NCBI GenBank assembly: GCA_964023275.1
Contig: OZ029922.1
Coordinates: 3,905,696 to 3,969,695 of the forward strand
Source of the DNA: Norana najaformis
Lineage: Eukaryota > Annelida > Clitellata > Crassiclitellata > Hormogastridae
Direction of reading: 5' to 3'
DNA length: 64,000 nt
Shown: positions 27,301 to 37,201 of the stretch, one piece after another
How positions within the stretch are numbered: the stretch's first letter is position 1
Layout: each line of letters begins with the position of its first letter
Program-made: the position numbers and the translations under genes
Notes under the pieces: generated by a model
What the model was told of the DNA's origin: nothing
The model's input: only the letters and a program-made list of their open reading frames with translations
Databases searched by the model: none

Positions 27301-28938
27301 GAGAACAATCACACACAGTTCAATCACTCAATCCATCTATCACTCAATAATCAACCAAACAATCACATAATATAAGCAACAGCAGAATGATCATAAATAA
27401 AAAAGCAAACAACCTGTCAACAATTCAGGTCAAAAATTTAATTATTAAGCAGCTTTCTCATCTCATTCAAAAACTCTTGCCAACCCTTTCTACAGAAACT
27501 CTGAGGTGATACGGTACTTATCACAGCCCAAGACAACTAGAACTGATGCATTCTCACTTGTACTGCTTTTCTTTCAGGGCTGAAGCCTTTTCATTCAGAG
27601 GCAGGAAGTCAGTGTCAACAGACAATTCACGAACTCTGCGATCAATCACCTGAAAATGCAATCAACACAACACCAATAAAAGCTCTTGTATCCCAGGTGC
27701 TTCAATCCATGAAAACATGTTCGTATGCACGTGTGTGTTTGTGTATGCCTGTCTTCATGTAAGCCTGTATGCATCTAAACACTTAAATATGGTACCTTCT
27801 CAGTATCTCAGAGAAGCACTGCTTACATTAGTCAAAGTTTATTAAGAACAAGAAATTCATCAGTAAGCAAACAATGCTCCAGAAAAGGCACCACTGACTT
27901 CTGTCTTCCTATTTTCATTCCTTTATTTCTTTAACAGTAATATTTTTAGCTGTTTCTTCACTTTACTATTTCCATGAGCAACCCTCCCTGAAACCTGTTT
28001 GGGGCAACTTAGTGGTGGAGTCAACTAAATCAAATGAGGAAGCTATGGCTGGATTTGTCCCCTTTTGTCTGCCATTACCAGACCCGTAAAAAACGTCAAC
28101 AGCACTCAACTTAAGCCTGGAACTCAACCAATACATCACCTACAATACATATTTTTATCAAACACCACCAAAACTATTCTTATTTTTACTGTTTAGTTTT
28201 TATTCTTATTTCTTCAGGACCTCTAATTCATAAATATTATTATCAAATACCACCAAAAGTGTTTTTATTATGTGTCTAGTATGTAAACATTCCAAAAATC
28301 TGTAGATATTTTAACAGAAACTACTCTGGCCAAATATCTGAAGACAGAAGTCATCCACCAATCGTGAAGTCTCAAGACTTGGCAATCGTGAATTAAGAAC
28401 TAGTTAAAGTTGTCACACAACAGCTTAAACCCATACTGTGCTGTCCATTTCACATTTAGATGCTAAACTTGACCAATCAGCTACCCATCTAAGAAAAATC
28501 CCAACCATCTCAACACAGAGCATAGGTCTATCAATCAATGGTGTTTAGCAGCTGTGCGTTAAAAACTTGCTCAGAGCCGGACAAAGAAAATCCTTCAATC
28601 ATGCTGTGCTGTAATTTCCACATCAGAAGCTAGACGCAATCAATCAGACATTCATCTAAGATAAATCTCAACAACCTCATAACAAAGCATCTATCAATTA
28701 ATGGTGCTGATCAGCTGTGCATTTAAAAACTTGCTCAGCGCCTTGACACAGGAAAAGCCTCCCTGAAACCACACTGTGCAGTAATTTCCACATTAAAATT
28801 ACTCAATCTGTTTCAGAAAAGCACTTCTGTTAAATTACATCATCATGGAACTGGACAACTGACCTTTCCATACTGAGCTCCTGCATCCAATATGGCCACC
28901 TTCTCAGTGGAATCCAGTCCGTTCATCTGGGTGGCCAT
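15346..28938 (-). CDS. GMPS: GMP synthase (glutamine-hydrolysing), 17 coding exons
   Basis: Cytosolic enzyme of purine synthesis: XMP + ATP + glutamine to GMP. Exons, 5' to 3': 28938-28864, 27649-27558, 27268-27154, 26690-26593, 26282-26179, 25318-25125, 24158-23993, 22912-22761, 22291-22231, 21868-21756, 20967-20862, 19937-19822, 19014-18889, 18418-18303, 17421-17291, 16177-16005 and 15447-15346. All introns are GT-AG and all phases agree: 2040 nt, 679 residues (human 693). Seen: GATase class I domain (ILDAGAQYG near 16; nucleophile in GICYG, Cys90; FHPEV, His176 and Glu178), the ATP pyrophosphatase P-loop SGGVDST (230-236), [32 protein letters not shown], and the C-terminal dimerisation domain with [18 protein letters not shown] and [12 protein letters not shown]. 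All catalytic residues are present. The start is MATQMNGLD; a 5' UTR intron ends at 28944, so the promoter lies further right. Confidence 0.97.
18265..18330 (-). repeat. 33-bp tandem duplication of a GMPS exon end and donor
   Basis: Two 33-bp copies (18265-18297 and 18298-18330) of ATTACCTATTCACATTGG plus following bases. The right copy holds the last 28 bases of GMPS exon 14 and its donor. The left copy is a decoy exon end with the same GTAATT donor. Using the decoy donor would read an in-frame TAA straight after the Arg codon. Confidence 0.85.
23384..23697. mobile_element. 306-bp foldback element flanked by TTAA
   Basis: Bases 23388-23693 form an imperfect palindrome over almost their full length. 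The left end is ATGTAATGTCTG and the right end, read inversely, is AAGTAATGTCTG. Inner blocks such as ATGTGGCCAGAATGCT and CTGTCTGGTA recur inverted. TTAA lies immediately outside both ends, as expected for a TTAA-specific transposase (piggyBac and some other families). No coding capacity. It lies in GMPS intron 7. Confidence 0.85.
24574..24690 (-). mobile_element. LINE 3' end, (GATTA)-tail family, minus strand
   Basis: Begins AATCTAATCTGAAAACTTCT followed by AATGATCACACAGGCACTGA, a diverged match to the copies at 39421 and 50843. In GMPS intron 6. Confidence 0.55.
25711..25890 (+). mobile_element. tRNA-derived SINE, (AAT)n tail
   Basis: The head has a box A-like TAGCCGACTGG and a box B-like GGTTCGAGCCT at normal tRNA spacing. 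The body is GGGACCTTGAGCAAGTCCTT, and the 3' end is AATAAATGC followed by AAT repeats. It matches the copies at 29768 and 60284. In GMPS intron 5. Confidence 0.85.
28425..28806. repeat. About 170-180-bp tandem repeat, 2.2 units
   Basis: Each unit contains a TGTGCTGT...TTTCACAT-like start, CATCTAAGA..AAATC, CTATCAAT.AATGGTG and CAGCTGTGC.TT.AAAAACTTGCTCAG. Units start near 28430, 28601 and 28769 (the last is partial). In GMPS intron 1. Confidence 0.7.
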
Positions 28939-28943
28939 GGCTT

Positions 28944-30984
28944 CTAAATAAAAACACCACAAGTCTCAAATTTCTCAACAGACATAATGATACCCTGCAA
29001 AGCAATTTAATGCAACCGAAACATAAATCCAAATAAGCGTTGACATCTATAGTTCTATAAAGAACCTCCTTGTAAATGACCACTGCTTACAAACTTCATG
29101 AGAATGGGTAAGTCTTAAGACCTGGCAATCTAACCCCTGCAAGAGAAGTCGGGCAAATGAAGAAACTGCTCAGAAGCATCCACTCATACGAACTTCGTCA
29201 GAACATGCAGGACTTAAGACAATGAAAACTAAACCTCCTCTTCAACCAACCAGACCCAAACTATATAACTCTAAGATCACTAAGTGGTAAATATTATTTT
29301 TTTCAGTATTTATATAAAGACAAGACATTGCAAGTACGTGCAGTGAATGACACTAAACATTTGTGAACAAGGGATTTGCTTAAAGTTCTTAAAAACTGAC
29401 CATCCCAATCCTGTACCCATTAAGTAAGAAGATGAGCATCACTGAATCTACTGGCCACAATGTCAAATCCAACAACTGCTAAAGTTTAGTAAAGTTCCAT
29501 TAATCTTTGTACAAATCAATCCTTGAATCTACAAGAAAATAACTAGTTGGACAACATGAGAAGTACACAGCTGATGAAACAACAGAAATTAGGACCCTCA
29601 GCACTTCTCTTAATGGTCATCCAGGAGAACAGGGCAAATCTACTAAGACATTTTACTACACGTGTATATGATGTTGAAAAATAAGCGGTTAGTCACACAA
29701 ATAAAACAGAAGCCATATGCGTAAATCACAAACTCTATGTGTAAACGTAAAACCAAAGCATGTGCAGTATGGTAGCTGACTGGATAGAGCACTCGGCTTT
29801 GAAACATGGAGAGTACGATTTGAGCCTCCTCTGAGATGGTTAAGTGTGCATAGGCACCTTGAGCAAGTCTCACTCAAAATTACTCATAGATTGATGCTTA
29901 GTCACTGGATAGTGATGCTTAATAAATGCAGAAATAATAATAATACCTTAAGCAAACGTATCAGGAAATGCGTGGTCAACCACAGGTCACACAACTTACT
30001 TGGTTGTATCAACTTCTGCACAAATTTTATGACAGCAGCAAAGTTGTTAATTACAGAATAGCTCACTTTCATTCAAACGTCATTAGCAAACAATACTAGC
30101 AGAGTAATTGGAATTGTCTCATTCATACATTGCATACCCAATGACCTTATGCAAACAAATATGGAGTGTAATTAGTGCGTCTGTTCGGGCATTAATTTGT
30201 GGCACCGGAAAAGCTTTGAATGATTCCAGTTAAAATAAATGGTTTATTTGGTTGACAGATCAAAGAAACAGCAAACTCAAATAACGAACATATGCTAATC
30301 TGACACCAACGATTTGAGCTAAGACACCCCGGTTGCATCGAACAACAGTTATCATTAATTTTAACGAAGATTAAAACGTGGATTGAATCCAGGCAACAGT
30401 ATCATTCAAGGGCCCTATCTGGAAAATTTATTTATAACACGTCATTAGAATCAATGTTAATTACAGCAAAAGCACAGTGTATGTGAACAACTAAAATCGC
30501 CGCATGATTGAAGAATGTGGCGCGCGACAACTTTGTAAGTCGTATGAATCGTATATGTTTATGTTTAGTCAGTGTACAACACCTTAAGAAATCAGCACAA
30601 TTTGCACGTCTCTTAGTGACTGTTTACAGCAAAATCACGATAATAATTTAATTTAGAGCAACCGTCGGAGAACGATAAAATGCGAATTGACTAAGAATTA
30701 GCGGTCAAAGAAGACCCTTGATCATCCAACAGCGTGATGCTGAGACGGAAGCATAGAGTTCCATATAGCTATCTGATATTGACACTTCCGGGCCTGCCTT
30801 GGGCGCACCACTCACGCTGCAGCCCTTATTTTAGCATCGTGTATTTTGGCTGAGATTTTGATCGACTGCATTTGGCCTACTACTGTTTTGCTCATGGGCA
30901 TCTTCTGCCGATTATGCAAATGCAGAGTTACACGATAACACGTACTTTAGGCTACACTAATCTGCTCAGTTCACTTATAAAAGC
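28944..30984. other. GMPS 5' UTR intron and presumed promoter region
   Basis: The acceptor at 28944-28945 shows that the first GMPS exon is non-coding and lies to the right. No coding exon is recognised. The ETS/NRF-like CACTTCCGG at 30783-30791 marks a possible promoter. A SINE copy at 29768-29943 lies inside. The noncoding exon itself cannot be placed from sequence alone. Confidence 0.4.
29768..29943 (+). mobile_element. tRNA-derived SINE, (AAT)n tail
   Basis: Head TATGGTAGCTGACTGGATAG, body CACCTTGAGCAAGTCTCACT, then TGCTTAATAAATGCAG and AAT repeats. The box B (GATTTGAGCCT) is diverged. Confidence 0.85.
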
Positions 30985-32045
30985 AAGCAGTCGATCATCA
31001 CCTTTATGCTGATGACACTCAACTGTTCATCTCTTTTTCTCCGAACTGTTTCAACGACTCCATAGATCATCTTCTTCGTACAGTTACCCAGATCTCCTCC
31101 TGGATGACATCTCATCTCCTGTGCTTGAACTTATCCAAGACCGAATTCATACTTATAGGTCTATGCGAGTATGCGACCAGCTCAAGAAAATTTCAGATTC
31201 CTCTGTATCTCTCTCAGCCTGGACTCTGCCTGCACCCACACCTTTAACACTAACTCTTCTGTCCGTAACCTAGGTGTGATCTTCAACCAAAACCTCAGTT
31301 TCTCTTATCACATGTGACATTACCCATCTAAATTAGGCTATTGCAATTCACTATTCCTGAACACAGGCTCCACCCAAATAAACCGCTTTCAAGCTGTGCA
31401 GAATGCTCTTGCTCGTGCTGTCACCAAAACCCCCAAACACCATCACATAACTCCTGTTCTTAGATCACTACATTGGCTTAAAATACCTGAACGAATCCAG
31501 TACAAAGTCCTATCACTTACCTACAACACACTTCAATCTTCCCAACCCTTCTGCCTTCGTCAGTTATTTACAATACAACAGCTTCGCTCAACCCGCTCCT
31601 CTTCTGCCCTAACACTTCGCCCTCCCGCCACCTCATCCTTAAAATTTGGTATCGCTCCATAGCCATAGCTGCCCCACTACTCTGGAATAAAACTCCCCCC
31701 AGAACTGCGACAGTTATCTGACCCATCATACAAACTCATCGGTGCTCCATCGCTTGCAATTTCTGCATTGGCCTTTCACTCAAAACTGAAAACGTTCCTA
31801 TTTCACAGATCCTATCCTGACACCCCTTCTCCCTCTTATCTCTCTCTCCTCTCAAACCCCAAACACCACCCCATGGCTGCCACGCTGTCCTCTGCCTGAC
31901 TTTTGGATCTTGACCTGGAACCGAACCCTTTGCGTATCGATCTTGTTTTGACTGATCGCCTGTGAATAAGCTGGTCCCCGCGACGTGGCTTTCGTTGGGC
32001 GCTGTAGAAATCTCGGGATTACGATTACGTTCACTCTTAATCAGA
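30985..32045 (+). mobile_element. 5'-truncated CR1/L2-like LINE with GATTACGATTAC tail
   Basis: Begins inside the reverse transcriptase domain: HLYADDTQLFISF (catalytic YADD), SSWMTSHLLCLNLSKTEF, VRNLGVIFNQNLSFSYHM and VQNALARAVTKTPKHHHITP then VLRSLHWL. A 3' UTR with CTGGAACCGAACCC and GCGCCTGTGAATAAGC-like blocks follows, then a GATTACGATTACG tail. Several frameshifts and stops mark it as dead. The 3' 120-260 bp recur at 34716, 35283, 37391 and (minus) 40762. Confidence 0.9.
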
Positions 32046-32094
32046 TAAACTAAATGGGGCCATTTATCCCAGGCACGAGGGGTCAACTTAATCA

Positions 32095-32480
32095 TAATCG
32101 TTACCTCGAAAATTTCTAAAGCTACTCTAATAGCAGGGCACCAGCTTATTCACTGACGCTGCATCAAGTCAGAGGGGTTGTCCAAAGATGCCAAGGAAGA
32201 ACGAAATCTGGTTGCTAGAAGACCAGAGAGAGAAGGGATGAGCGAAGATGGTATGGTGGATTGTGTTTAGGCTGAAAGAAATGGGAAGGCGGCGAATTGG
32301 ATAGATCCAGTGTAAGATTTCAAAAGGTGGGACTTTAGTTTTGAATGGAAACCCGAGAAGTAATAGAAAGAGAAGCTTAAGATAGATGATGGTGGGTGAA
32401 CGAGGGAAGGAACAGAGGAAAGGAGAATTTGCGAAATTCAGGAGGGATCTCGTTCCAGAGTCGAGGTACAGTGTGGTGTG
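32095..32480 (-). mobile_element. LINE 3' end (second CR1-like family), minus strand, tail-to-tail with the previous LINE
   Basis: The minus strand encodes TVPRLWNEIPPEFRKFS, an RT C-terminal motif, near 32480. A 3' region with TTGGACAACCCCTCTGACTT follows, then ATTTTCGAGGTAACGATTATG at 32095. The same 3' region recurs at 56865-57215. Its tail abuts the tail of the plus-strand LINE ending at 32045. Confidence 0.75.
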
Positions 32481-32532
32481 TGGATTGGTTAGAAAACTGA
32501 ATTAATAGCTACAGAGGCATTACCAAGATTTG

Positions 32533-32609
32533 GGTAGAGCGAGGTGAATGAGTAGAGCGAGGTGAATGGGTAGAGCGAGGTGAATGGGTAGAGCGAGCGG
32601 GGTGATTGG
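32533..32609. repeat. 18-bp tandem repeat, about four copies
   Basis: Units of GTAGAGCGAGGTGAATGG in direct tandem; the last is shortened. Confidence 0.9.
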
Positions 32610-32639
32610 ATGGTAAAGAGTTTGAGAAGGTAAGTAGGT

Positions 32640-32754
32640 TGTTAAGTCCTATCGTAATCGTAAACTGGGTGGATTACGATTTTGATTACGACTTCATTTG
32701 GGCATTATGGCAACGGCGCTACAGAAGTCATTAGATTAGATTAGATTAGACTAG
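32640..32754 (+). mobile_element. LINE 3' ends with GATTACGATT and (GATTA)n tails, plus strand
   Basis: Contains a GGATTACGATTTTGATTACG run, then AACGGCGCTACAGAAGTCAT followed by GATTAGATTAGATTAGA, the end of the (GATTA)-tail family in plus orientation. Confidence 0.6.
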
Positions 32755-33360
32755 TGCAATCGAGAAATTGGAAAATGGGAACGGGAAGTGTATAGGAGAA
32801 ATGAATGGAAGATTCTTTTGAGATCAGTTTCCTCTGGCCAACGCTTCATCCCATCCTATCAAAGAAAGACTTAGGCTAGGTCTGTGGTTTTAGTGCCTCT
32901 TCGCACACTGGGCCAAGTCTGTGGAATTCACTACCACCAGCTCCCTTCTCTTTCTCTTATCTCTTCTCGGAAACAGCTGAAAGTTCAGCCTATCTCCAAC
33001 CATCTACCCGCGGTTTTGAGGTGCATTCACAAGTCAGCGCGATATACAGTAAATATCAGTTTATTATTAGAAAGAAGAAGTCAGGCACTCAGTTATGAAG
33101 TGAACTCACGGAGTAACTGTCTATCATTTCTAAGGTCATGCGACTGTAAAAGGTCACGAGAGGTCACGAGGGGATCTGGTTTGGCAGCAGAGCTTCCTGA
33201 AACAGATTTCAAAAGGTCGTTTGAGTCGGACAGTAAGCACTGAAGCAAGCCAAATTTCAAAGCTGAATTCTGCTCGCACCCGAGCGAATAGTAACACCGT
33301 ATCTCTGCTTATCTCATGCACTCAGTGAAAAAGGGCAAGTTCTTTGATTCCAACTGCATA

Positions 33361-33475
33361 TCTCTCTGTCTCTGTCTGTCTGTCTGTCTCTATATCGTGC
33401 TTGATGCTTCGATTCGTTCACAAAGACAAACAGAAAGACAGACGGACAGACAGACGGACGGATAGACAGAATACT
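33361..33475. repeat. TCTG-type and GACA/GACG microsatellites
   Basis: TCTGTCTG runs at 33365-33393 and an imperfect AGACAGACGGACAG run at 33435-33470. Confidence 0.8.
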
Positions 33476-33536
33476 ATGCTACAGTGTAAGACAGATCACA
33501 AACAAAAATTGAAACTCATAGGCCAGCATACATTCT

Positions 33537-33655
<119 letters not shown>

Positions 33656-33914
33656 TACAGAAAATGAACAGTAAATAATAATATGCCGTGGAAAAATCGT
33701 TGAATTTCGTCTGACCCACCTTTGACCTCTGCTACGCCGTACGTCACTTAATCGTCACTTAATAGCACATGGACCTTTTCCTGTGATTAGTCATTGACTA
33801 AGCTTAGATGAGACCTATCAGGGCCTGCCACGCGTGAAAGAAGGCAGCATGGAAGGCTCTGCAAAAGGAGGCAAGTTGCCTTCATACTTTGTTAGAGAGG
33901 AAATTGTTTCCCCT

Positions 33915-34165
33915 TAGGCAACTACCCTGGTGGGGAATTACAGTTGAAGACAGCTGGAGCGGATACAAGGGCGTATTTGTTATCAGTGGCAGACCCAGAT
34001 GTGTAGGCCTACAAAGGGGCTAAACAAGCAAGGCCGTACTCAACCAGGCAAGTCCCCCTTCCTAGTGGGAATTAGAGGAGATGACAGCTGGAGCACATTT
34101 AAGGGCGCATTTACTATCAGTGGCGGAACCAGATGTAGACGCCTACAAAGGGCTAAGCTAGCAAA
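33915..34165. repeat. About 120-bp tandem duplication
   Basis: Two diverged head-to-tail copies share GACAGCTGGAGC, AAGGGCG.ATTT, ATCAGTGGC..A.CCAGATGT and GGCCTACAAAGGG-like blocks. No gene is recognised. Confidence 0.7.
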
Positions 34166-34289
34166 GTCGCACTTAACTTCGATGCTTTAGCCTTGCCGCT
34201 GGTGCATTAGGCTAAAAAATTCGTGTTTTTATATTTTCCAGTTCCCACTTTGATGATCTTTTTAAGCTTTCCAGTTTATTTAGGACCAT

Positions 34290-34395
34290 TTATAGTAGTT
34301 CCAATGTTTAATGACATCTTATGGCATCAAAGGCCGTTGACGTCGCCCTCATCCTTTATCCAGGCTTGAGACTGGTACTATCTGAGCGCGACAGT
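34290..34395 (-). mobile_element. SINE-like repeat with (ACT)n tail, minus strand
   Basis: TAGTAGTTCCAATGTTTAAT, then GGCATCAAAGGCCGTTGACG and TTTATCCAGGCTTGAG: the reverse complement of the family at 3951 and 11208. Confidence 0.75.
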
Positions 34396-34715
34396 GTCGG
34401 AGTTGGACCATTTATACTTTCCAAGTTTAGTAGGCAACCCCAGCCCCGGAACCAGCAACCCTAGGGCTTCTTCCCCAAACTCAGAAGGGCGCAGGGCCCG
34501 AATGCCTCCCTTTAGATCCGCCTATAGCGCTCGGTGCCAAGATCCTAGGCACAAACCGAGTCATTGTTGGATGGTTGTATAATTATTATTGGCCCTTCAT
34601 TTAGACAGACACATGCAATTAATCTTTATTTATATCCACTGAGTGTATGAGTAAAGAAGCAGGACTGGTTAAAGAACTATTTATCATTCCACCAGCAGAA
34701 TAATTAACATTATTG

Positions 34716-34853
34716 ACTGTCTCTCTGCCTGACTTGAAACTTGACCTGGAACCGAACACTTCTGCCTATCGATTTTATTCTGACTGAGCGCCTGTGAATA
34801 AGCTGGTCCCTGTGACGTGGCGCTGTAGAAATTTCGAGATTACGATTACAATA
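34716..34853 (+). mobile_element. LINE 3' end, GATTACGATTAC-tail family, plus strand
   Basis: CTTGACCTGGAACCGAACAC, GAGCGCCTGTGAATAAGCTG and GAGATTACGATTACA in the same order as the LINE at 30985. Confidence 0.85.
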
Positions 34854-35282
34854 CGAAGTGTCAGAATCTAGTAAATGTTAGGGGCAAGAATTTGAGTAAA
34901 AAATTTTATGCAACTGTCTTCACAACTGCATATTCTGAGTGTTACCAGCACAATAGAATAATAAAAGAATTTATTACTGCAGAGGAAAACTGTTCCGAAG
35001 AAGGGGAAAACTGTTGGCCCGGGTAGGGTCCATCTACCTGATCCAGTAAGTGACCCAAGTCAAGTGTGCGCCTCCAGTCTCTGGGACACGTATGATCCCA
35101 CACAAATTCCTGACAGTATGCATAATTAGCTTATACATTGAGGCCTGAGTTTGATAGATTGTAATTTAACAGGACATTCATTTGTATAGCGCCTCTAGAT
35201 AATAAAGGCGCTACACGACTAGACTTTCTCTACATATGTATGCATGCGTGTATGTGTGTATGTATGAGTGTATATATTTATA

Positions 35283-35547
35283 CGCAGGTCTTCCGCTCAA
35301 AACTGAAAACATCTCTTGCGCAGATCCTATTCTGATTCCTCTTCTTTCCCTTATCTATCCTGCATATCCAGTTCCAACCACCAACCACCGTAGCCATCCG
35401 CTTGTCTGCCTGCCTGACTCCTGGATCTTGGCCTGGAACCGAATCCCTTCTGATTATTGATTTTGTTTTGGTTGAGCGCCTGTGAATAAGCTAATTCCCG
35501 CGACCTAGCTTTCGTTGGGCTCTAGAAATCTCGAGCTTACGATTAGA
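35283..35547 (+). mobile_element. LINE 3' end, GATTACGATTAC-tail family, plus strand
   Basis: CGCTCAAAACTGAAAACATC (end of the RT frame), then CTGGAACCGAATCCCTTCTG, GAGCGCCTGTGAATAAGC and a CTTACGATTA end. Confidence 0.85.
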
Positions 35548-35689
35548 TATGTATCTAAAGATATGCATGTAATATATAGATATGTATGTATGTATCTGGT
35601 CAGTAACATAGCGCCTTTCGAAACCATACAATCGCTAAACATGTCTTTCTAACAAACACGAGACTATCAGTGATATGGCAAAAATGTGT

Positions 35690-36510
35690 ATCTTTAGTGT
35701 TAATAACTGTAAAATTATCTGCAAATTTTATTGGGAAGACTGTTCCCGATAGAGAAGCGGAGGAGAAGATACGACGACATGCACTTCAAAACGGAAGTAT
35801 ATATCACTAAACTTATATAGCGCCTTTTAAGTAACTCACAAAGGCGCCACAGCAAGGATAGGGCTTAGCTGCCTAAATGGACGTCGAAACGTTAATACGG
35901 TAACACAAGTGAAAGATAAACAAAGACGAAGACCAGTCCATAAATAATAGGTAACATAAATAAAGACAGAGCACGACTTCTACTAAACACGAGACAAGCA
36001 ACATTTGACAAAAGACTGATAAGAATGGAGGTTTTATGATGATGATGATGATGATGTATGATGGTGGTGATGATGATGTATGATGATGATGACGAAGATG
36101 ATGACGATGATGATGATGTTTTGAAGTGCATATCGGATCTTTTCCTCCGCTTTTCTATCGGGAACAGTCTTCCCATTAAAATTCGTAGGTCATTTTACAG
36201 CTGATGATGATGATGATGATGACGACGATGTTGTTGTTGATGATGATGATAATGAATGATGATGATGTTTCGAAGTGCATGTCGGATCTTTTCCTCCGCT
36301 TTTCTATCGGGAACAGTCCTCCCATTAAAGTTAGCAGCTAATTTTACAGTTGCTGATGATGATGATGACGATGATGATGACGACGACGATGATGTTGTTG
36401 ATGTTGTTGTTGATGTGGTGGATGATGATGATGATGACTGATGATGATGATGATGACGACGATGTTATTGTTGTTGATGTGGATGATGATGATGATGATG
36501 ATACAGGCTA
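35690..36510. repeat. Composite GAT-triplet array with three copies of an ~85-bp unit
   Basis: Long (GAT/GAC)n runs at 36035-36118, 36202-36264 and 36350-36510 separate two direct copies (about 36118-36205 and 36265-36352) of a unit with CCTCCGCTTTTCTATCGGGA followed by ACAGTC. A third, inverted copy lies at about 35700-35790. Asp-rich open frames here come from the triplet repeat. Confidence 0.85.
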
Positions 36511-37201
36511 CTTACTTAATCAAACCCAGAGGCCTGACAGAGCGGGCTAAGGGTGTTACATTAGGTTGGGTGGAAGGTTAGGAGAGGAGAGGAATGTGGA
36601 CAAAGGCACAAGAGTCAAGTACACTCCTGTCCGATGCACAAAGCAAGCGCAGAACGGTTCCGCTGTTTTAGTGAAGCCGTAGAACTACAGTTGTATTCAT
36701 CCGCGAGACTGGAATCAGCGCGACGTCCTTATCTCGAATGCGCTGATAAGAGAGATTGTCTACATAAGAGCCAACGCCATGAGAAGGGACAGATGACACG
36801 ACCCTTACAGATAACGTCTTTTATGGATTGGGCTGTGTAAACTTCACAAGTTCCCCATACACAGCGGGGTATCACATGCCAGGGGCCGTTCCAAACCACC
36901 TAGCCCACAAAAAACGACGAGCACGTGAGTAGAGGTCACGTAGAGGTCGCCGAACTTATTCGCGTAGAGCATCCTGTGGCGGGAACCACAAGTGCTTAGC
37001 CGCTCCACACAGCAGCTGGGCCAGCGAGGTAGCTGGGCCAGCAACAATGACCGCTGATGAGTTGCAGCCTGTGCACCAACGGCGAGCTCACGCGCTATAG
37101 CGCGCAGTACGTCGGCGCATTGGTTCAGATCGGTTGCGGTTCGCATCGTGGATTGCTGAAGTCCGTGAGGAGACCCCCTGAACTTCCAGAAGAAGACTAA
37201 G
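36511..37201 (+). promoter_or_regulatory. Upstream region of the FABP gene
   Basis: Less AT-rich than its surroundings and free of recognised repeats. It ends at the FABP start codon. TGGACAAAGGCA at 36597-36608 resembles a DR1 (HNF4/PPAR-type) nuclear-receptor site, which is common in vertebrate FABP promoters; this is only a resemblance. No TATA box stands out. Confidence 0.3.

Noticed and set aside
36256-36550. Poly-Asp open frames
   Set aside because: Translation of (GAT)n arrays with no gene context.
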